64,000 nt of DNA, from assembly GCA_015654835.1 (NCBI GenBank), contig JAATGG010000090.1, forward strand, positions 62,001 through 126,000, in the 5' to 3' direction. Position numbers and translations under genes: made by a program. Positions 1 through 7,418 of this stretch are shown here, in pieces. The notes under the pieces were generated by a model. The model searched no databases. It was not told where the DNA came from and saw nothing but the letters and a program-made list of their open reading frames with translations. Positions within the stretch are counted from its first letter, which is position 1; each line of letters begins with the position of its first letter. The stretch comes from Terriglobales bacterium. GTDB lineage: Bacteria > Acidobacteriota > Terriglobia > Terriglobales > Acidobacteriaceae.

Positions 1-1
1 G

Positions 2-241
2 CCGGGCTCGCTGTCGCGGCCTCCGCAACCGGCGTATGTGGCCGAGACGGTGCCGCTGGCGGTGGGGGGAACGACGGTGAACGTGCACTTTGTGCAGGTG
101 CTGACGCAGCCGCTCGGCTCGGCGGCACTGGACGATGTGTACGGCGTGCTGGGGACCGACGCGCTGGACCAGTTGCGGGCGTATACGTTCGACTATCGGA
201 CGATGCGGTTTAGCGTGAGGACGGAAAGCAGAGAACAGTAG
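2..241 (+). CDS. C-terminal end of aspartyl protease-like protein (partial)
   Basis: The reading frame is already open at the left edge (frame 2) and closes with TAG at 239-241, so only the last 79 codons are visible. The stretch GVLGTDALDQLRAYTFDY resembles the C-terminal lobe of retropepsin-like or clan AA aspartyl proteases, in which a Gly-x-Leu-Gly-x-Asp-x-Leu segment is followed by a Phe-Asp-Tyr/Phe strand. The catalytic Asp-Thr/Ser-Gly lies outside the window, so activity cannot be judged. The last residues (TESREQ) and the stop codon are encoded by the beginning of a heptanucleotide tract. The family assignment rests on a short segment and is tentative. Confidence 0.6.
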   Translation, partial: PGSLSRPPQPAYVAETVPLAVGGTTVNVHFVQVLTQPLGSAALDDVYGVLGTDALDQLRAYTFDYRTMRFSVRTESREQ

Positions 242-291
242 GCAGAGAACAGTCAACAGGGAGCAGAGGACAGTAGACGGGGGACAGTTGG
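229..291 (+). repeat. CAG-phased heptanucleotide tract
   Basis: Nine consecutive 7-bp units each begin with CAG, except one CGG unit: starts at 229, 236, 243, 250, 257, 264, 271, 278 and 285. The last four bases of each unit vary (for example AGAA, TAGG, TCAA, GGAG). The tract covers the final codons of the upstream gene and runs into the spacer. A second tract of the same phase lies at 368-423 in inverse orientation. Confidence 0.75.
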
Positions 292-297
292 CCTGAG

Positions 298-630
298 CTA
301 CTTTTTGGCGCTGGTGGATTTGGGCAGGCGGGGCTTGGTCTTTCCGTTGGCGCTTCCCTCGCCTTTGCTAGCTGTTCCCTGATCTCTGTCGGCCGATCTC
401 TGGCCCCTGTCGGCTGCGCTCTGGGCGGGGCGTAGCTTGTCGCGGCGGCTCAGCAGAAACAGGGTCATGCCGAAGGCCAGCAGGACGAGGCCCCACCAGA
501 GATTTACGTTGAGGCCCTGGGTCTTGGCGTAGGCGGCTACGTTGCTGCTGGTGGAGTAGCCGAAGACACTGAGAATGAGTCCGGTGAAAGTGAACATCAT
601 GCCGATGGGTGTGCGCAGATCCAGATTCAT
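298..630 (-). CDS. small two-segment membrane protein with 7-residue repeats
   Basis: This is a 110-residue protein of unknown function. Two hydrophobic segments are visible at about residues 8-25 (MMFTFTGLILSVFGY) and 43-60 (LWWGLVLLAFGMTLFLL). A polar basic tail follows, with a loose 7-residue repeat (SAADRGQ, RSADRDQ, GTASKGE). That repeat results from a heptanucleotide tract read through all three codon phases. A Shine-Dalgarno-like GGAAAGGAAA precedes the ATG at 630. The gene starts 16 bp after the stop of the SSS transporter gene, so the two are probably co-transcribed and this may be an accessory membrane protein. That role is inference only. Confidence 0.6.
   Translation of the reverse strand: MNLDLRTPIGMMFTFTGLILSVFGYSTSSNVAAYAKTQGLNVNLWWGLVLLAFGMTLFLLSRRDKLRPAQSAADRGQRSADRDQGTASKGEGSANGKTKPRLPKSTSAKK
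368..423 (-). repeat. CAG-phased heptanucleotide tract inside a coding region
   Basis: Read on the minus strand, eight successive 7-bp units begin with CAG (one with CGG). On the plus strand they end at 374, 381, 388, 395, 402, 409, 416 and 423. They lie in the C-terminal codons of the small membrane protein and are inverted relative to the tract at 229-291, so the two tracts face each other across about 75 bp. Confidence 0.7.
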
Positions 631-646
631 GGTGAATTTCCTTTCC

Positions 647-2470
647 TCAGGCTAAAACGATATTGAGTATGACGGCTACGGCCAGGATGACGACGGCGAG
701 ACCTTCGGGGCGCTTCCACCAGGGGAGGGGCGCTGACTTGGATTTTGGCGTGAGGGAGCGGACCAGCCCTGCCAGTTCGGAGTCTGGCCGGGGCTTGGTC
801 GCAAGGCTCACCAGGGCGGCGACTAGCAAGCCGGCGATGAAGGCGAAGGTGGCTCCGCAAAGATTTTGCGCCAGGCTGTTGGGATAGCGATGGAGCGGGC
901 CGAGCCAGCCGCCCTGGATGCCGCGGGTTGCGTCGAGCGGCAGGGTGAGGCCGTGGTGCAGAGTAGCTGCTACGGTTCCGGCGAGAAGCCCGGCAAAGGC
1001 GCCGTGGCCGGTGGTACGCTTCCAGAACATGCCCAGCAACAGAGCGGCCAGCAGCGGCGCATTGACCAGCGAGAACAAGAGTAGCAGCGCGTCCAGAATG
1101 TTATCGACGCGCAGGACGGCGCAGGCAGCGGCGATGGACAGCAGGACGGCTGCGACGGTGGCGTAGCGGCCCACGGCGAGGTAGTGGCCGTCGCCTGCGT
1201 CTTTGCGGATGTAGGGCCGATAAAGATCGCAGGTGAAGACGGTGTTGAAGGCTGCAACATTGGCGGCCACTCCGGCCATCAAGCTGGCCAGCAGCGCGGC
1301 CAGACCCAGGCCCAACATGCCGGTGGGCAAAAAGTGGATGAGGACCGTAGGCGTGGCCATGCCGTAGTTCAATTGCGTCTGGCCGGCAGCGGTGAGGACG
1401 GGCTTGCCGGTGGCCGCAATCATTTTGGCGGGGATGAGGCCTTTGCCCAGTTCCGCCTCAAGAGGAACGACGGTGGTGTTGCGGTAGATGACTCCCGCAT
1501 CTTCCCGGGTGACGGTGGAGGTGTGCGGGGTGGGAAGCGCGACGGCGAGCAGGCCGGGCAAGACGATGAGGAACGGCAGCAGCATTTTGGGAAGGGCGGC
1601 GATGACGGGAGCGCGGCGGGCGGAGTCCACGTCTTTGGCCGCCATGGCGGCCTGAAGTACGCGCTGATCGGTGCACCAGTAGCCGGCGCCAAGCACCAGG
1701 CCGAGTCCGATGCCGAGGGCCGCCACGTTAAGGCCCATGGGATTGGCGCCGGCGTGAAAGACGCCTGTCCACTCATGCAACAAGGCAGCGGGCAATGAGG
1801 CTTTGAGGCCGGCCCATCCACCTACGTTTTTGAGGCCCAGCAGGACGAGGGGCAGAAACGCGGCTACGATGATGAGGAACTGGAGCACCTGGTTATAGAG
1901 GGCCGCGGCGAGGCCGCCAAGAACGATGTAGGCCATGACCAGAAAGGCCGAGATCAGGAGGGCACAGGCAAAGATAGCTTGCGGGGGCTGGCCGATGGTG
2001 CGGAAGAGCGTGTCAAACACGTGCAGCGCCTGAAGGACGCGGGCCATGGCATAGAGGGAGATGCCAGCACTGCACAGGGTCATCGGGGCGAACAGGCAGG
2101 CGTTGAGGGTGCGGGTCTTGTTGTCGAAGCGCAGGCGGAGAAACTCGGGGACGGAGTGGGCCTTGGAGCCGTAGTAGAGCGGCATCATAAAGAGGCCGGC
2201 GAAGAGCATGGCGGGGATGGCGCCGATGCCGAAGAACTGCGCGGCCTGCAGTCCATATTGGGCTCCGGCGGCACCCATGCCGATGATTTCGGGCGCGCCG
2301 ACGCTGGCGCCGATGAAGGCGAGGGCGCAGATCCAGGTGGGAAGCGAGCGGCCGGCCTGGAAGAAGTCCCTGCTGGTCTTGATGGAACTTTTGAGGGCGA
2401 AGCCGATGCCCAACGCAACAGCGAAGTACAGCAAGAGAATCAGCCAATCGATCGGGGTAAGGTTGGGCAC
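647..2470 (-). CDS. sodium:solute symporter (SSS family) permease
   Basis: This 607-residue inner-membrane protein has about 13-14 hydrophobic segments, the usual layout of the SSS (SLC5) family. The N-terminus (IDWLILLLYFAVALGIGF) and the following KTSRDFFQAGRSLPTW are typical of these Na+-coupled symporters; SSS proteins usually have a residue pattern like F-x-A-G-R-S at the end of helix 1. The substrate is probably a sugar or another small organic solute and cannot be fixed from sequence. A GTG start at 2470 is supported by AAGGAG 9 bases upstream. It is followed at once by a small membrane-protein gene. It neighbours a FucP-type transporter, so both may feed carbohydrate uptake. Confidence 0.85.
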   Translation of the reverse strand: MPNLTPIDWLILLLYFAVALGIGFALKSSIKTSRDFFQAGRSLPTWICALAFIGASVGAPEIIGMGAAGAQYGLQAAQFFGIGAIPAMLFAGLFMMPLYYGSKAHSVPEFLRLRFDNKTRTLNACLFAPMTLCSAGISLYAMARVLQALHVFDTLFRTIGQPPQAIFACALLISAFLVMAYIVLGGLAAALYNQVLQFLIIVAAFLPLVLLGLKNVGGWAGLKASLPAALLHEWTGVFHAGANPMGLNVAALGIGLGLVLGAGYWCTDQRVLQAAMAAKDVDSARRAPVIAALPKMLLPFLIVLPGLLAVALPTPHTSTVTREDAGVIYRNTTVVPLEAELGKGLIPAKMIAATGKPVLTAAGQTQLNYGMATPTVLIHFLPTGMLGLGLAALLASLMAGVAANVAAFNTVFTCDLYRPYIRKDAGDGHYLAVGRYATVAAVLLSIAAACAVLRVDNILDALLLLFSLVNAPLLAALLLGMFWKRTTGHGAFAGLLAGTVAATLHHGLTLPLDATRGIQGGWLGPLHRYPNSLAQNLCGATFAFIAGLLVAALVSLATKPRPDSELAGLVRSLTPKSKSAPLPWWKRPEGLAVVILAVAVILNIVLA

Positions 2471-2605
2471 GAACTGCTCCTTAAAGGCACTGAAGAGTCA
2501 CTCAATCCTTCTGTCATGTTCGCAGGGTGGAGAGGGCAAGTCCAGAAATGGGGAGCGAGAGAGGGATAGGGAGAGATTGGCTGGGGGAGATTGACAGAAA
2601 GAGAG

Positions 2606-2637
2606 AGGCCCTCCGGCGCGGAACGCGGGGAGGGCCT
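2606..2637 (-). terminator. probable terminator of the MFS gene
   Basis: A 9-bp perfect stem, AGGCCCTCC (2606-2614) pairing with GGAGGGCCT (2629-2637), lies 22 bp beyond the MFS stop codon. On the minus strand it is followed by a pyrimidine/T-rich run (CTCTCTTTCTGTC). The T-tract is imperfect. Confidence 0.6.
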
Positions 2638-2659
2638 GAGACGGACGCAGGGGTGTGGG

Positions 2660-3913
2660 CTATGCCTTGACGGTGCGCCGGGGTTTCGATCCCGAGAGGC
2701 CGTAGTAGGCCACGTAGAGATAGCCGATGATGGGCAGGACGAAGGCGTATTGAATGCCTACCTTGTCGGCGAGCAAGCCGAAGAGCAGGGGGATGACCGC
2801 TCCGCCGACGTTGCCCATGGTGATGACGCCGGAGCCTTTGCTGGTGAGCGGGCCGAGTTCGGCGATGCCCAGCGCGAAGATGTTGGGGTACATGACGGAG
2901 TTGGCGAGGCCGCACAACACCAGTGACCAGACGGCAACGGTGCCGTGGCTAAACATGGAGACCAGCAGCAGGGCCACACCCAGGAAGCCAAGGATGGCGA
3001 GCAGCTTTTCTGCACGGACCCAGGTCATGAGGACGCTGCCGAGGAAACGGCCAATCATGATGAAGATGAAGTAGAGCGAGGCGAGCGAGGTTGCGGTCTC
3101 GATGCTGGTGATGCCCTGGGTGCGGAAGTAGCTGATGGCGATGGCGGCGAGGGCGATCTCGATGCCGACGTAGAAGAAGATGCCGCCCATGCCGAGCACG
3201 GTGTGGGAGTAGGTCCAAATGCTGCGGCCGAGGAGCGCGTCGCCGTCAGAAGCGGGGCGAAAGGCGCGGGTGGAGGTGACGGCGGGCAGGTGCATGAGCA
3301 TGACGGCAAAGCCGAGCACGAACAGGGCGGCGGCAATGGCGATATAGGGACCCTGCACGGTGTGGGCGATGCTGGCCTTGCTGGCAATTTTGCTGGGGTC
3401 GGTGAGGATGAAGCGGCCCACGACCAGGGGAGCGGCGGCGGCTCCGAGAGAGTTGAAGGCCTGGGAGAGGGTGAGGCGGGCGGGGGCGCTGTGCTCCGGG
3501 CCGAGGATGGAGACGTAGGGATTGGCGGAGGTTTGCAGGGCGCAGACGCCGATGGCCAGAACAAAAATGGCGGTCAGGAAGAACGGGAAGCTGATGAGGT
3601 TGGCGGCGGGCAGAAACAGGAGCGCCCCGACGACCATGATGAACAGCGAAATGACCATGGTGCGCTTGTAGCCCACGGCCTCAATCAGCTTGGCGCTGGG
3701 GACCGAGAAGATGAGATAGGCGAGGAACCAGGCGGCGGTGGCCAGCATGGCGGGGCCATAGGAGAGGTCGAAGATCGACTTGAGGTGAGGCATCAGGTTG
3801 CTGTTCAGGTTGGTGAGAAACCCGAAGATGCCAAACAGGATGGTCACGGTAATGAACGGGACGATATAGCTGGGCGCGCTTGCAGCCGCCGGGGGTGTGG
3901 ATCGAGTAGCCAT
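2660..3913 (-). CDS. FucP-type MFS sugar permease
   Basis: This 417-residue inner-membrane transporter has 12 predicted segments. It fits the fucose:H+ symporter (FucP/GluP) branch of the major facilitator superfamily, as shown by the NSNLMPHLK motif in helix 1-loop and the ALQTSANPYVSILGP and LTLSQAFNSLGA segments in the middle of the N-half. Members carry L-fucose, glucose, galactose or N-acetylglucosamine with protons; the exact sugar is not readable here. It is preceded by GAGGGA upstream of ATG 3913 and is separated from the SSS gene by 190 bp containing a terminator, so it is likely its own unit. No sugar kinase or isomerase gene sits beside it. Confidence 0.85.
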   Translation of the reverse strand: MATRSTPPAAASAPSYIVPFITVTILFGIFGFLTNLNSNLMPHLKSIFDLSYGPAMLATAAWFLAYLIFSVPSAKLIEAVGYKRTMVISLFIMVVGALLFLPAANLISFPFFLTAIFVLAIGVCALQTSANPYVSILGPEHSAPARLTLSQAFNSLGAAAAPLVVGRFILTDPSKIASKASIAHTVQGPYIAIAAALFVLGFAVMLMHLPAVTSTRAFRPASDGDALLGRSIWTYSHTVLGMGGIFFYVGIEIALAAIAISYFRTQGITSIETATSLASLYFIFIMIGRFLGSVLMTWVRAEKLLAILGFLGVALLLVSMFSHGTVAVWSLVLCGLANSVMYPNIFALGIAELGPLTSKGSGVITMGNVGGAVIPLLFGLLADKVGIQYAFVLPIIGYLYVAYYGLSGSKPRRTVKA

Positions 3914-4204
3914 GAGAGGATTTCCCTCGTTTCTTTCAATGCTGAATGTGATGCCGACAACGGTGGAGCGAGGCCGAGGTGCGGTTAGAGGACGGCGGGC
4001 CGCACTCGGGAAAACGCCGAGACCACTGTACGCAGCGGAGGGGTGGGGAGTCCAGGGAAAAATGAAAAGGTTTTCAAGAGAGCCTGACTCTCTTCCCGAA
4101 GCTGGCCCCGGGCTGGCTTCAACCGGGCTCCGATCAGGTCCCGCCCTGCTCCAACCTGGTCCCGCCCTGCCGCGCCACCTGCCCGCAGTTTACACTGGAG
4201 TTGC
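3914..4204 (+). promoter_or_regulatory. divergent spacer between MFS and mtnA with leader hairpins
   Basis: No gene is seen. The spacer carries a TGAAAA-GG-TTTTCA palindrome (4063-4076) running directly into a stem of AAGAGAG (4076-4082) and CTCTCTT (4088-4094). A GGTCCCGCCCTGC direct duplication follows just before mtnA. The hairpins could belong to the mtnA leader. No known SAM riboswitch fold was recognised. Confidence 0.3.
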
Positions 4205-5251
4205 ATGATTCCTACCCTTGCTTGGACTCCCGAGGGAGTCCGCTTTATCGACCAGACTAAGCTGCCGCTCGAAGAGAGCTATGTGCTCGCCACCACATAT
4301 GAACAGGTGGCCGACGTTATTGTGACGATGGTGGTGCGTGGAGCACCGGCCATTGGAGTCTCGGCCGCCTATGGCATTGCCCTGGGCGCGCAGAAAACGA
4401 CTGCCGCCACGGTGGAAGCGTTTGCGCCGGAGTTCGAGACCATCTGCGCCCGGCTGGCGGGAACGCGGCCGACGGCGGTGAATCTTTTCTGGGCCATCGA
4501 CCGCATGAAGCGGCTGTTCGGCAAGCTTCGCGCGGCGGGTGCAACGATGGCCGAGGTGAAGGAAAAGATTTTGGCCGAAGCGCACGCGATGTATGACGAA
4601 GACATTGCGGCCTGCAAGACCATGGGCGCATTTGGCGGGGCCTTGCTGCCGGACAAGGGCGGCGTGCTGACGCACTGCAACGCCGGTGCGCTGGCCACCT
4701 GCGGCTACGGAACGGCGCTGGGCGTGATCCGCGCGGCTGTGGAGCAGGGCAAGCAGATTGAGGTTTTTGCGGACGAGACACGGCCCTTTTTGCAGGGGGC
4801 GCGGCTGACGGCATGGGAACTGATGGAAGACGGGATTCCGACGACCGTGATCTGCGACAACATGGCGGCGAGCCTGATGCATGCGGGGCGCATTCACGCA
4901 GTGGTGGTGGGCGCGGACCGCATTGCGGCGAATGGCGACACGGCCAACAAGATCGGCACATATAACGTTGCGATTCTGGCGAAGGAGCACGGCATTCCGT
5001 TTTATGTGGCGGCGCCCTGGTCCACCATCGACACAGCGACGCGGACGGGCGATGAGATTCCGATTGAGGAGCGCTCGCCGGTGGAGGTGACGCACCACGG
5101 CGGCAAGCAACTGACACCGAACGGCGTGGGCATCTGCAACCCGGCGTTCGACGTGACCCCGGCCAAGTACATTACCGGGATCATCACGGAGCGGGGGGTG
5201 TTGCGGGCACCTTATGCGGAGTCGTTGAAAGAGATGGAGTTGGTGAGCTAA
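4205..5251 (+). CDS. mtnA: S-methyl-5-thioribose-1-phosphate isomerase
   Basis: MtnA converts 5-methylthioribose-1-phosphate to 5-methylthioribulose-1-phosphate in the cytosolic methionine salvage pathway. The 348-residue length matches the family. Diagnostic blocks are [16 protein letters not shown] near residue 40, [18 protein letters not shown] with the catalytic Cys at residue 166, and [20 protein letters not shown] containing the conserved Asp of the GADR motif. The protein shares this fold with eIF2B-like proteins, but the Cys and GADR motifs point to MtnA. CTGGAG lies upstream of ATG 4205. No other methionine-salvage gene is adjacent, so the gene stands alone, and it is followed by a nested-palindrome repeat. 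Confidence 0.95.
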   Translation: MIPTLAWTPEGVRFIDQTKLPLEESYVLATTYEQVADVIVTMVVRGAPAIGVSAAYGIALGAQKTTAATVEAFAPEFETICARLAGTRPTAVNLFWAIDRMKRLFGKLRAAGATMAEVKEKILAEAHAMYDEDIAACKTMGAFGGALLPDKGGVLTHCNAGALATCGYGTALGVIRAAVEQGKQIEVFADETRPFLQGARLTAWELMEDGIPTTVICDNMAASLMHAGRIHAVVVGADRIAANGDTANKIGTYNVAILAKEHGIPFYVAAPWSTIDTATRTGDEIPIEERSPVEVTHHGGKQLTPNGVGICNPAFDVTPAKYITGIITERGVLRAPYAESLKEMELVS

Positions 5252-5306
5252 GCGCATCTCGAAATAGCTGCTGACAGGAAAGATAGCCGCCCATATGCTT
5301 GCAGGC

Positions 5307-5425
5307 CTAGAGCGTTTTCGATTCACTTATTAACATCTCTGGCATCGTGCAAGGTGGCAATTCCTTGAGGAAATTGCCACTTGGCATCGTGCCTTCTGTT
5401 AAGAGCAGAATCGAAAACGCTTTAG
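5307..5425. repeat. nested-palindrome element, copy A (119 bp)
   Basis: Outer arms AGCGTTTTCGATT (5311-5323) and AATCGAAAACGCT (5409-5421) pair perfectly, extended to CTAGAGCG/CGCTTTAG at the ends. An inner stem TGGCAATT (5355-5362)/AATTGCCA (5372-5379) closes a small loop. It is flanked by a direct repeat TGGCATCGTGC (5340-5350 and 5382-5392). The copy at 10749-10867 is the same length with two base differences. The element lies between two convergent genes and its last bases form the stop codon of the GNAT gene. No coding capacity is seen, so it is most like a MITE or REP-type element. Confidence 0.9.
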
Positions 5426-5937
5426 CCTGCGAGTGTGTGGGCGGCTTCGCTTATGGTGACCATGAGAGTCATGGGATCGACGGGCGAGGCGACAAAGCCG
5501 CATTTTTCATAGAAGCGCTTCGCGGTCTCGGAAAGGGCATGGACGAGGATGGCGCGGATTCCGGCAATTTCCGCGGCCTGAAGGGTGCGCAAGACCGCAT
5601 CCCGCAAAAGCGCCGAGCCGAGGCCGCGGGCCTGAAAATTGAGATCGACGGCGAGGCGGCCAATCACCATGACGGGCACGGGATCGGGCATGTTGCGCCG
5701 CACGCGGCCCGATGCATGATGATGCGCCACGGCTCCAGCGGCAAGGGCGTAGTAGCCGACCACCCGCTTCTCCACACAAACAACGTAGGTGCGGGAGGCG
5801 CGGTTTTCCTCATTTTGGAGGGCTCTGCTCTGAAGCCATGCATCGAGAGCCGGTTCGCCACATTGGAATTGCGACAGATCATGATCCGCGTTCAGCTTTT
5901 GCGGAGCGGAGAGGGGACGAGCGGCTACTTCTCCCAC
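5422..5937 (-). CDS. GNAT acetyltransferase toxin (TacT-like)
   Basis: This 171-residue GNAT-fold protein resembles TacT/AtaT-type toxins, which stop translation by acetylating the amino group of aminoacyl-tRNA. The sequence shows the N-terminal pattern FQCGEPALDAWLQSRA common to this toxin group, a central VVGYYALAAGAV strand, the acetyl-CoA loop region ARGLGSALL (about residue 110), and a late ETAKRFYEKCGFV with the conserved Tyr. The partner is the DUF1778-type antitoxin gene just upstream, overlapping by 13 bp. The stop codon TAA (5424-5422 on the minus strand) lies within the end of repeat copy A. Toxicity is inferred from the family and the pairing. Confidence 0.88.
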   Translation of the reverse strand: MGEVAARPLSAPQKLNADHDLSQFQCGEPALDAWLQSRALQNEENRASRTYVVCVEKRVVGYYALAAGAVAHHHASGRVRRNMPDPVPVMVIGRLAVDLNFQARGLGSALLRDAVLRTLQAAEIAGIRAILVHALSETAKRFYEKCGFVASPVDPMTLMVTISEAAHTLAG

Positions 5938-6218
5938 GGCGCTTTGATCGCGAGCAGGCGGGCAAGCCGGGGATTGCTTTTGGGCGGCTTATCGAGCAGG
6001 GCGGTGAACCGGCGAAAATCTTCGTCGGGCAAATTGAAATAGAGCCGGTCGAGCAGGACGGATTCGGCCTCGCGGCAGGCTGCTTCCAACATGAAATCGG
6101 AACGATTGCGGCCGAGGGCGTCGGCAGCGCGGCTGATGAGCGCCTTCTGGTTGCGGCTAACGCGGAGGTTGATGTTCTCCGCACGGAGACCGTTCGACTC
6201 TGGGGATGAGGCGGGCAT
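5925..6218 (-). CDS. DUF1778 antitoxin (TacA-like)
   Basis: This 97-residue protein has a ribbon-helix-helix-like start (ENINLRVSRNQKALISRAADALG) followed by RSDFMLEAACREAE and a C-terminal toxin-neutralising tail, the layout of DUF1778/TacA antitoxins. The longer frame would start at 6269, but that codon lies inside the operator palindrome. The ATG at 6218, preceded by GGAAGGAAAATCGTA, is preferred. It overlaps the GNAT toxin gene by 13 bp, which suggests translational coupling. It probably represses its own promoter through the palindrome at 6237-6269 together with the toxin, as known for this family. Confidence 0.88.
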   Translation of the reverse strand: MPASSPESNGLRAENINLRVSRNQKALISRAADALGRNRSDFMLEAACREAESVLLDRLYFNLPDEDFRRFTALLDKPPKSNPRLARLLAIKAPWEK

Positions 6219-6236
6219 TACGATTTTCCTTCCGCT

Positions 6237-6269
6237 GTGCGCACAATCAATGTACATCAATGTGCGCAC
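6237..6269. promoter_or_regulatory. probable autoregulatory operator of the TacAT-like pair
   Basis: Two identical self-complementary boxes GTGCGCAC (6237-6244 and 6262-6269) flank a central ATGTACAT palindrome (6250-6257). The array begins 18 bp upstream of the antitoxin ATG. This three-box symmetric arrangement fits cooperative binding of ribbon-helix-helix dimers. Confidence 0.7.
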
Positions 6270-6296
6270 GTTGTAAACACGCCTCAGAGCATTTCT

Positions 6297-6761
6297 CTAT
6301 CCGCGAGCGGGGAGGGCTTGGGCAGTGCCGGGGTTGGCGATAGCCTCGGGGATGCCGAGGGCGGAGGCTGTGGCCTTGTCGGTGAGCACTTCCGCGGAGG
6401 GCTGGAGCAGCGAGTATTTGTTGCCGTAGAGGTCGGAGAAGACGGCTTCAATGCCGTAGGGGCGGAGTTCAGGCTTCTGGCTGAATTCGACGCCTTTGGC
6501 GCGGAGTTCTTCATAGCCGTTCCGGCAGTCACGGGTGGAGAGGACCCAGGTGGGGTTCTTGCCGACGAGGTTGGGGTACCAGGAAGCGAGCAGAAATTCG
6601 ACGTCCACCTGCAGGCTGGGGGCTACGGTGAGCCAGCGGAACTGGGGAGAACGAATGTCCATCCGCTTTTCGAAGCCGAGTTTCCCGGTGAACCAGAGGA
6701 GCGCTTCGTCCTGATCTGCGACGGCAATGGTGACGGTGGAAACCTTGTCGATAGCCTGCAT
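6297..6761 (-). CDS. VOC-superfamily (glyoxalase/bleomycin-resistance-like) protein
   Basis: This 154-residue protein has one beta-alpha-beta-beta-beta module pair of the vicinal oxygen chelate fold: TVTIAVADQDEALLWFTGKLGF at the N-terminus, WVLSTRDCRNGYEELRAKGVEF in the middle and FSDLYGNKYSLLQP at the end. Members are metal-dependent dioxygenases, isomerases or antibiotic-binding proteins. The usual glyoxalase metal ligands are not all obvious, so no reaction is proposed. GGGAGGG lies 8 bases before ATG 6761. It is divergent from the small membrane-protein gene and downstream of the toxin-antitoxin unit, but has its own promoter space. Confidence 0.8.
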   Translation of the reverse strand: MQAIDKVSTVTIAVADQDEALLWFTGKLGFEKRMDIRSPQFRWLTVAPSLQVDVEFLLASWYPNLVGKNPTWVLSTRDCRNGYEELRAKGVEFSQKPELRPYGIEAVFSDLYGNKYSLLQPSAEVLTDKATASALGIPEAIANPGTAQALPARG

Positions 6762-6925
6762 GTGCCTTCCCTCCCGTGCCCGGTTTCGGATGTTGCTGCC
6801 TGCTTGGATGGTCCGGTGCGGTCTGGCGTTCCTGGCCGGATTGAATCTTTTGCTGGCGGGCAGTTGGGGGAGCCGGGCGATTGCCGCATTCCGCAGGACC
6901 GCTGTTCAACTGCCGCGGTTGCGAC

Positions 6926-7036
6926 CGAGCGTTTCATTTATGAATGTCCCGGCATCGTACAAGGCGACAATTCCTTGAGGGAATTGCCTCTTGGCATCGT
7001 GCATTCTGTTCAGAAGCAGGATTGAAAACGCTGTAG
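6926..7036. repeat. nested-palindrome element, copy B (degenerate)
   Basis: This shares the core of copies A and C (GGCATCGTAC, GACAATTCCTTGAGG, TTGGCATCGTGC and ATTGAAAACGCTGTAG) but its left arm is shortened and mutated (GAGCGTTTCATT). At about 111 bp it looks like an older copy. It lies in the divergent spacer between the VOC gene and a small membrane-protein gene. Confidence 0.8.
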
Positions 7037-7044
7037 AGTGGGAC

Positions 7045-7341
7045 GTGGTGCTTCCCGGCTCCTCCATTTTTCGCCTGCGGCGCAGGTCCCTGGTCCGCGC
7101 GGTCGTGCTTCCCCTGGTTGCGCTGGGGGCGAGTATGCGGCTGGCGGGGTTTCCCGATGTGAGCGCGCTGCACTCGTCGCGGTGGCAGATGGCGGCGGCG
7201 CTGGGGGCCGTGTGGGGCATGGCGGAGACGGCGCGCTGCCTCGACCGCAAGTGGACGCTTTACCACGCGGGAGTGCTGATCCTGCTGTATGCGGACCTGA
7301 TGATTTTGGGGATGGTGTTGTTTCTGTGGCTTTTTCTATGA
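7045..7341 (+). CDS. small three-segment membrane protein of unknown function
   Basis: An open frame encodes about 98 residues with three hydrophobic stretches (VRAVVLPLVALGASMRLAG, QMAAALGAVWGMAE, YHAGVLILLYADLMILGMV). The frame is open further left to 6991, but that part lies in repeat copy B. A GTG at 7045 or 7048 is therefore the likeliest start, although no clear ribosome site is seen. The C-terminus is almost entirely membrane (LMILGMVLFLWLFL). The family is not recognised. It precedes mscL on the same strand by 77 bp and may be co-transcribed. The codon pattern matches its GC-rich neighbours, which favours a real gene. Confidence 0.5.
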   Translation: MVLPGSSIFRLRRRSLVRAVVLPLVALGASMRLAGFPDVSALHSSRWQMAAALGAVWGMAETARCLDRKWTLYHAGVLILLYADLMILGMVLFLWLFL

Positions 7342-7418
7342 AGCGATGGGGATCGGCATCCGGCAGAATCCGGCGAGGCTGCATCCAAAATTTCTGAGTT
7401 TCCGAATGGGAGGAGAGA

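Noticed and set aside
2945-3988. 347-codon open frame opposite the MFS gene, rich in Gly, Glu and His
   Set aside because: Lies antisense to a clear transporter gene; composition is that of a GC-rich shadow frame with no domain.
4000-4204. SAM riboswitch before mtnA
   Set aside because: Only two small hairpins are seen; the conserved core of SAM riboswitch classes was not recognised.
4190-5326. 378-codon frame opposite mtnA
   Set aside because: Antisense to a well-supported enzyme gene; Arg/His-rich low-complexity product with no ribosome site.
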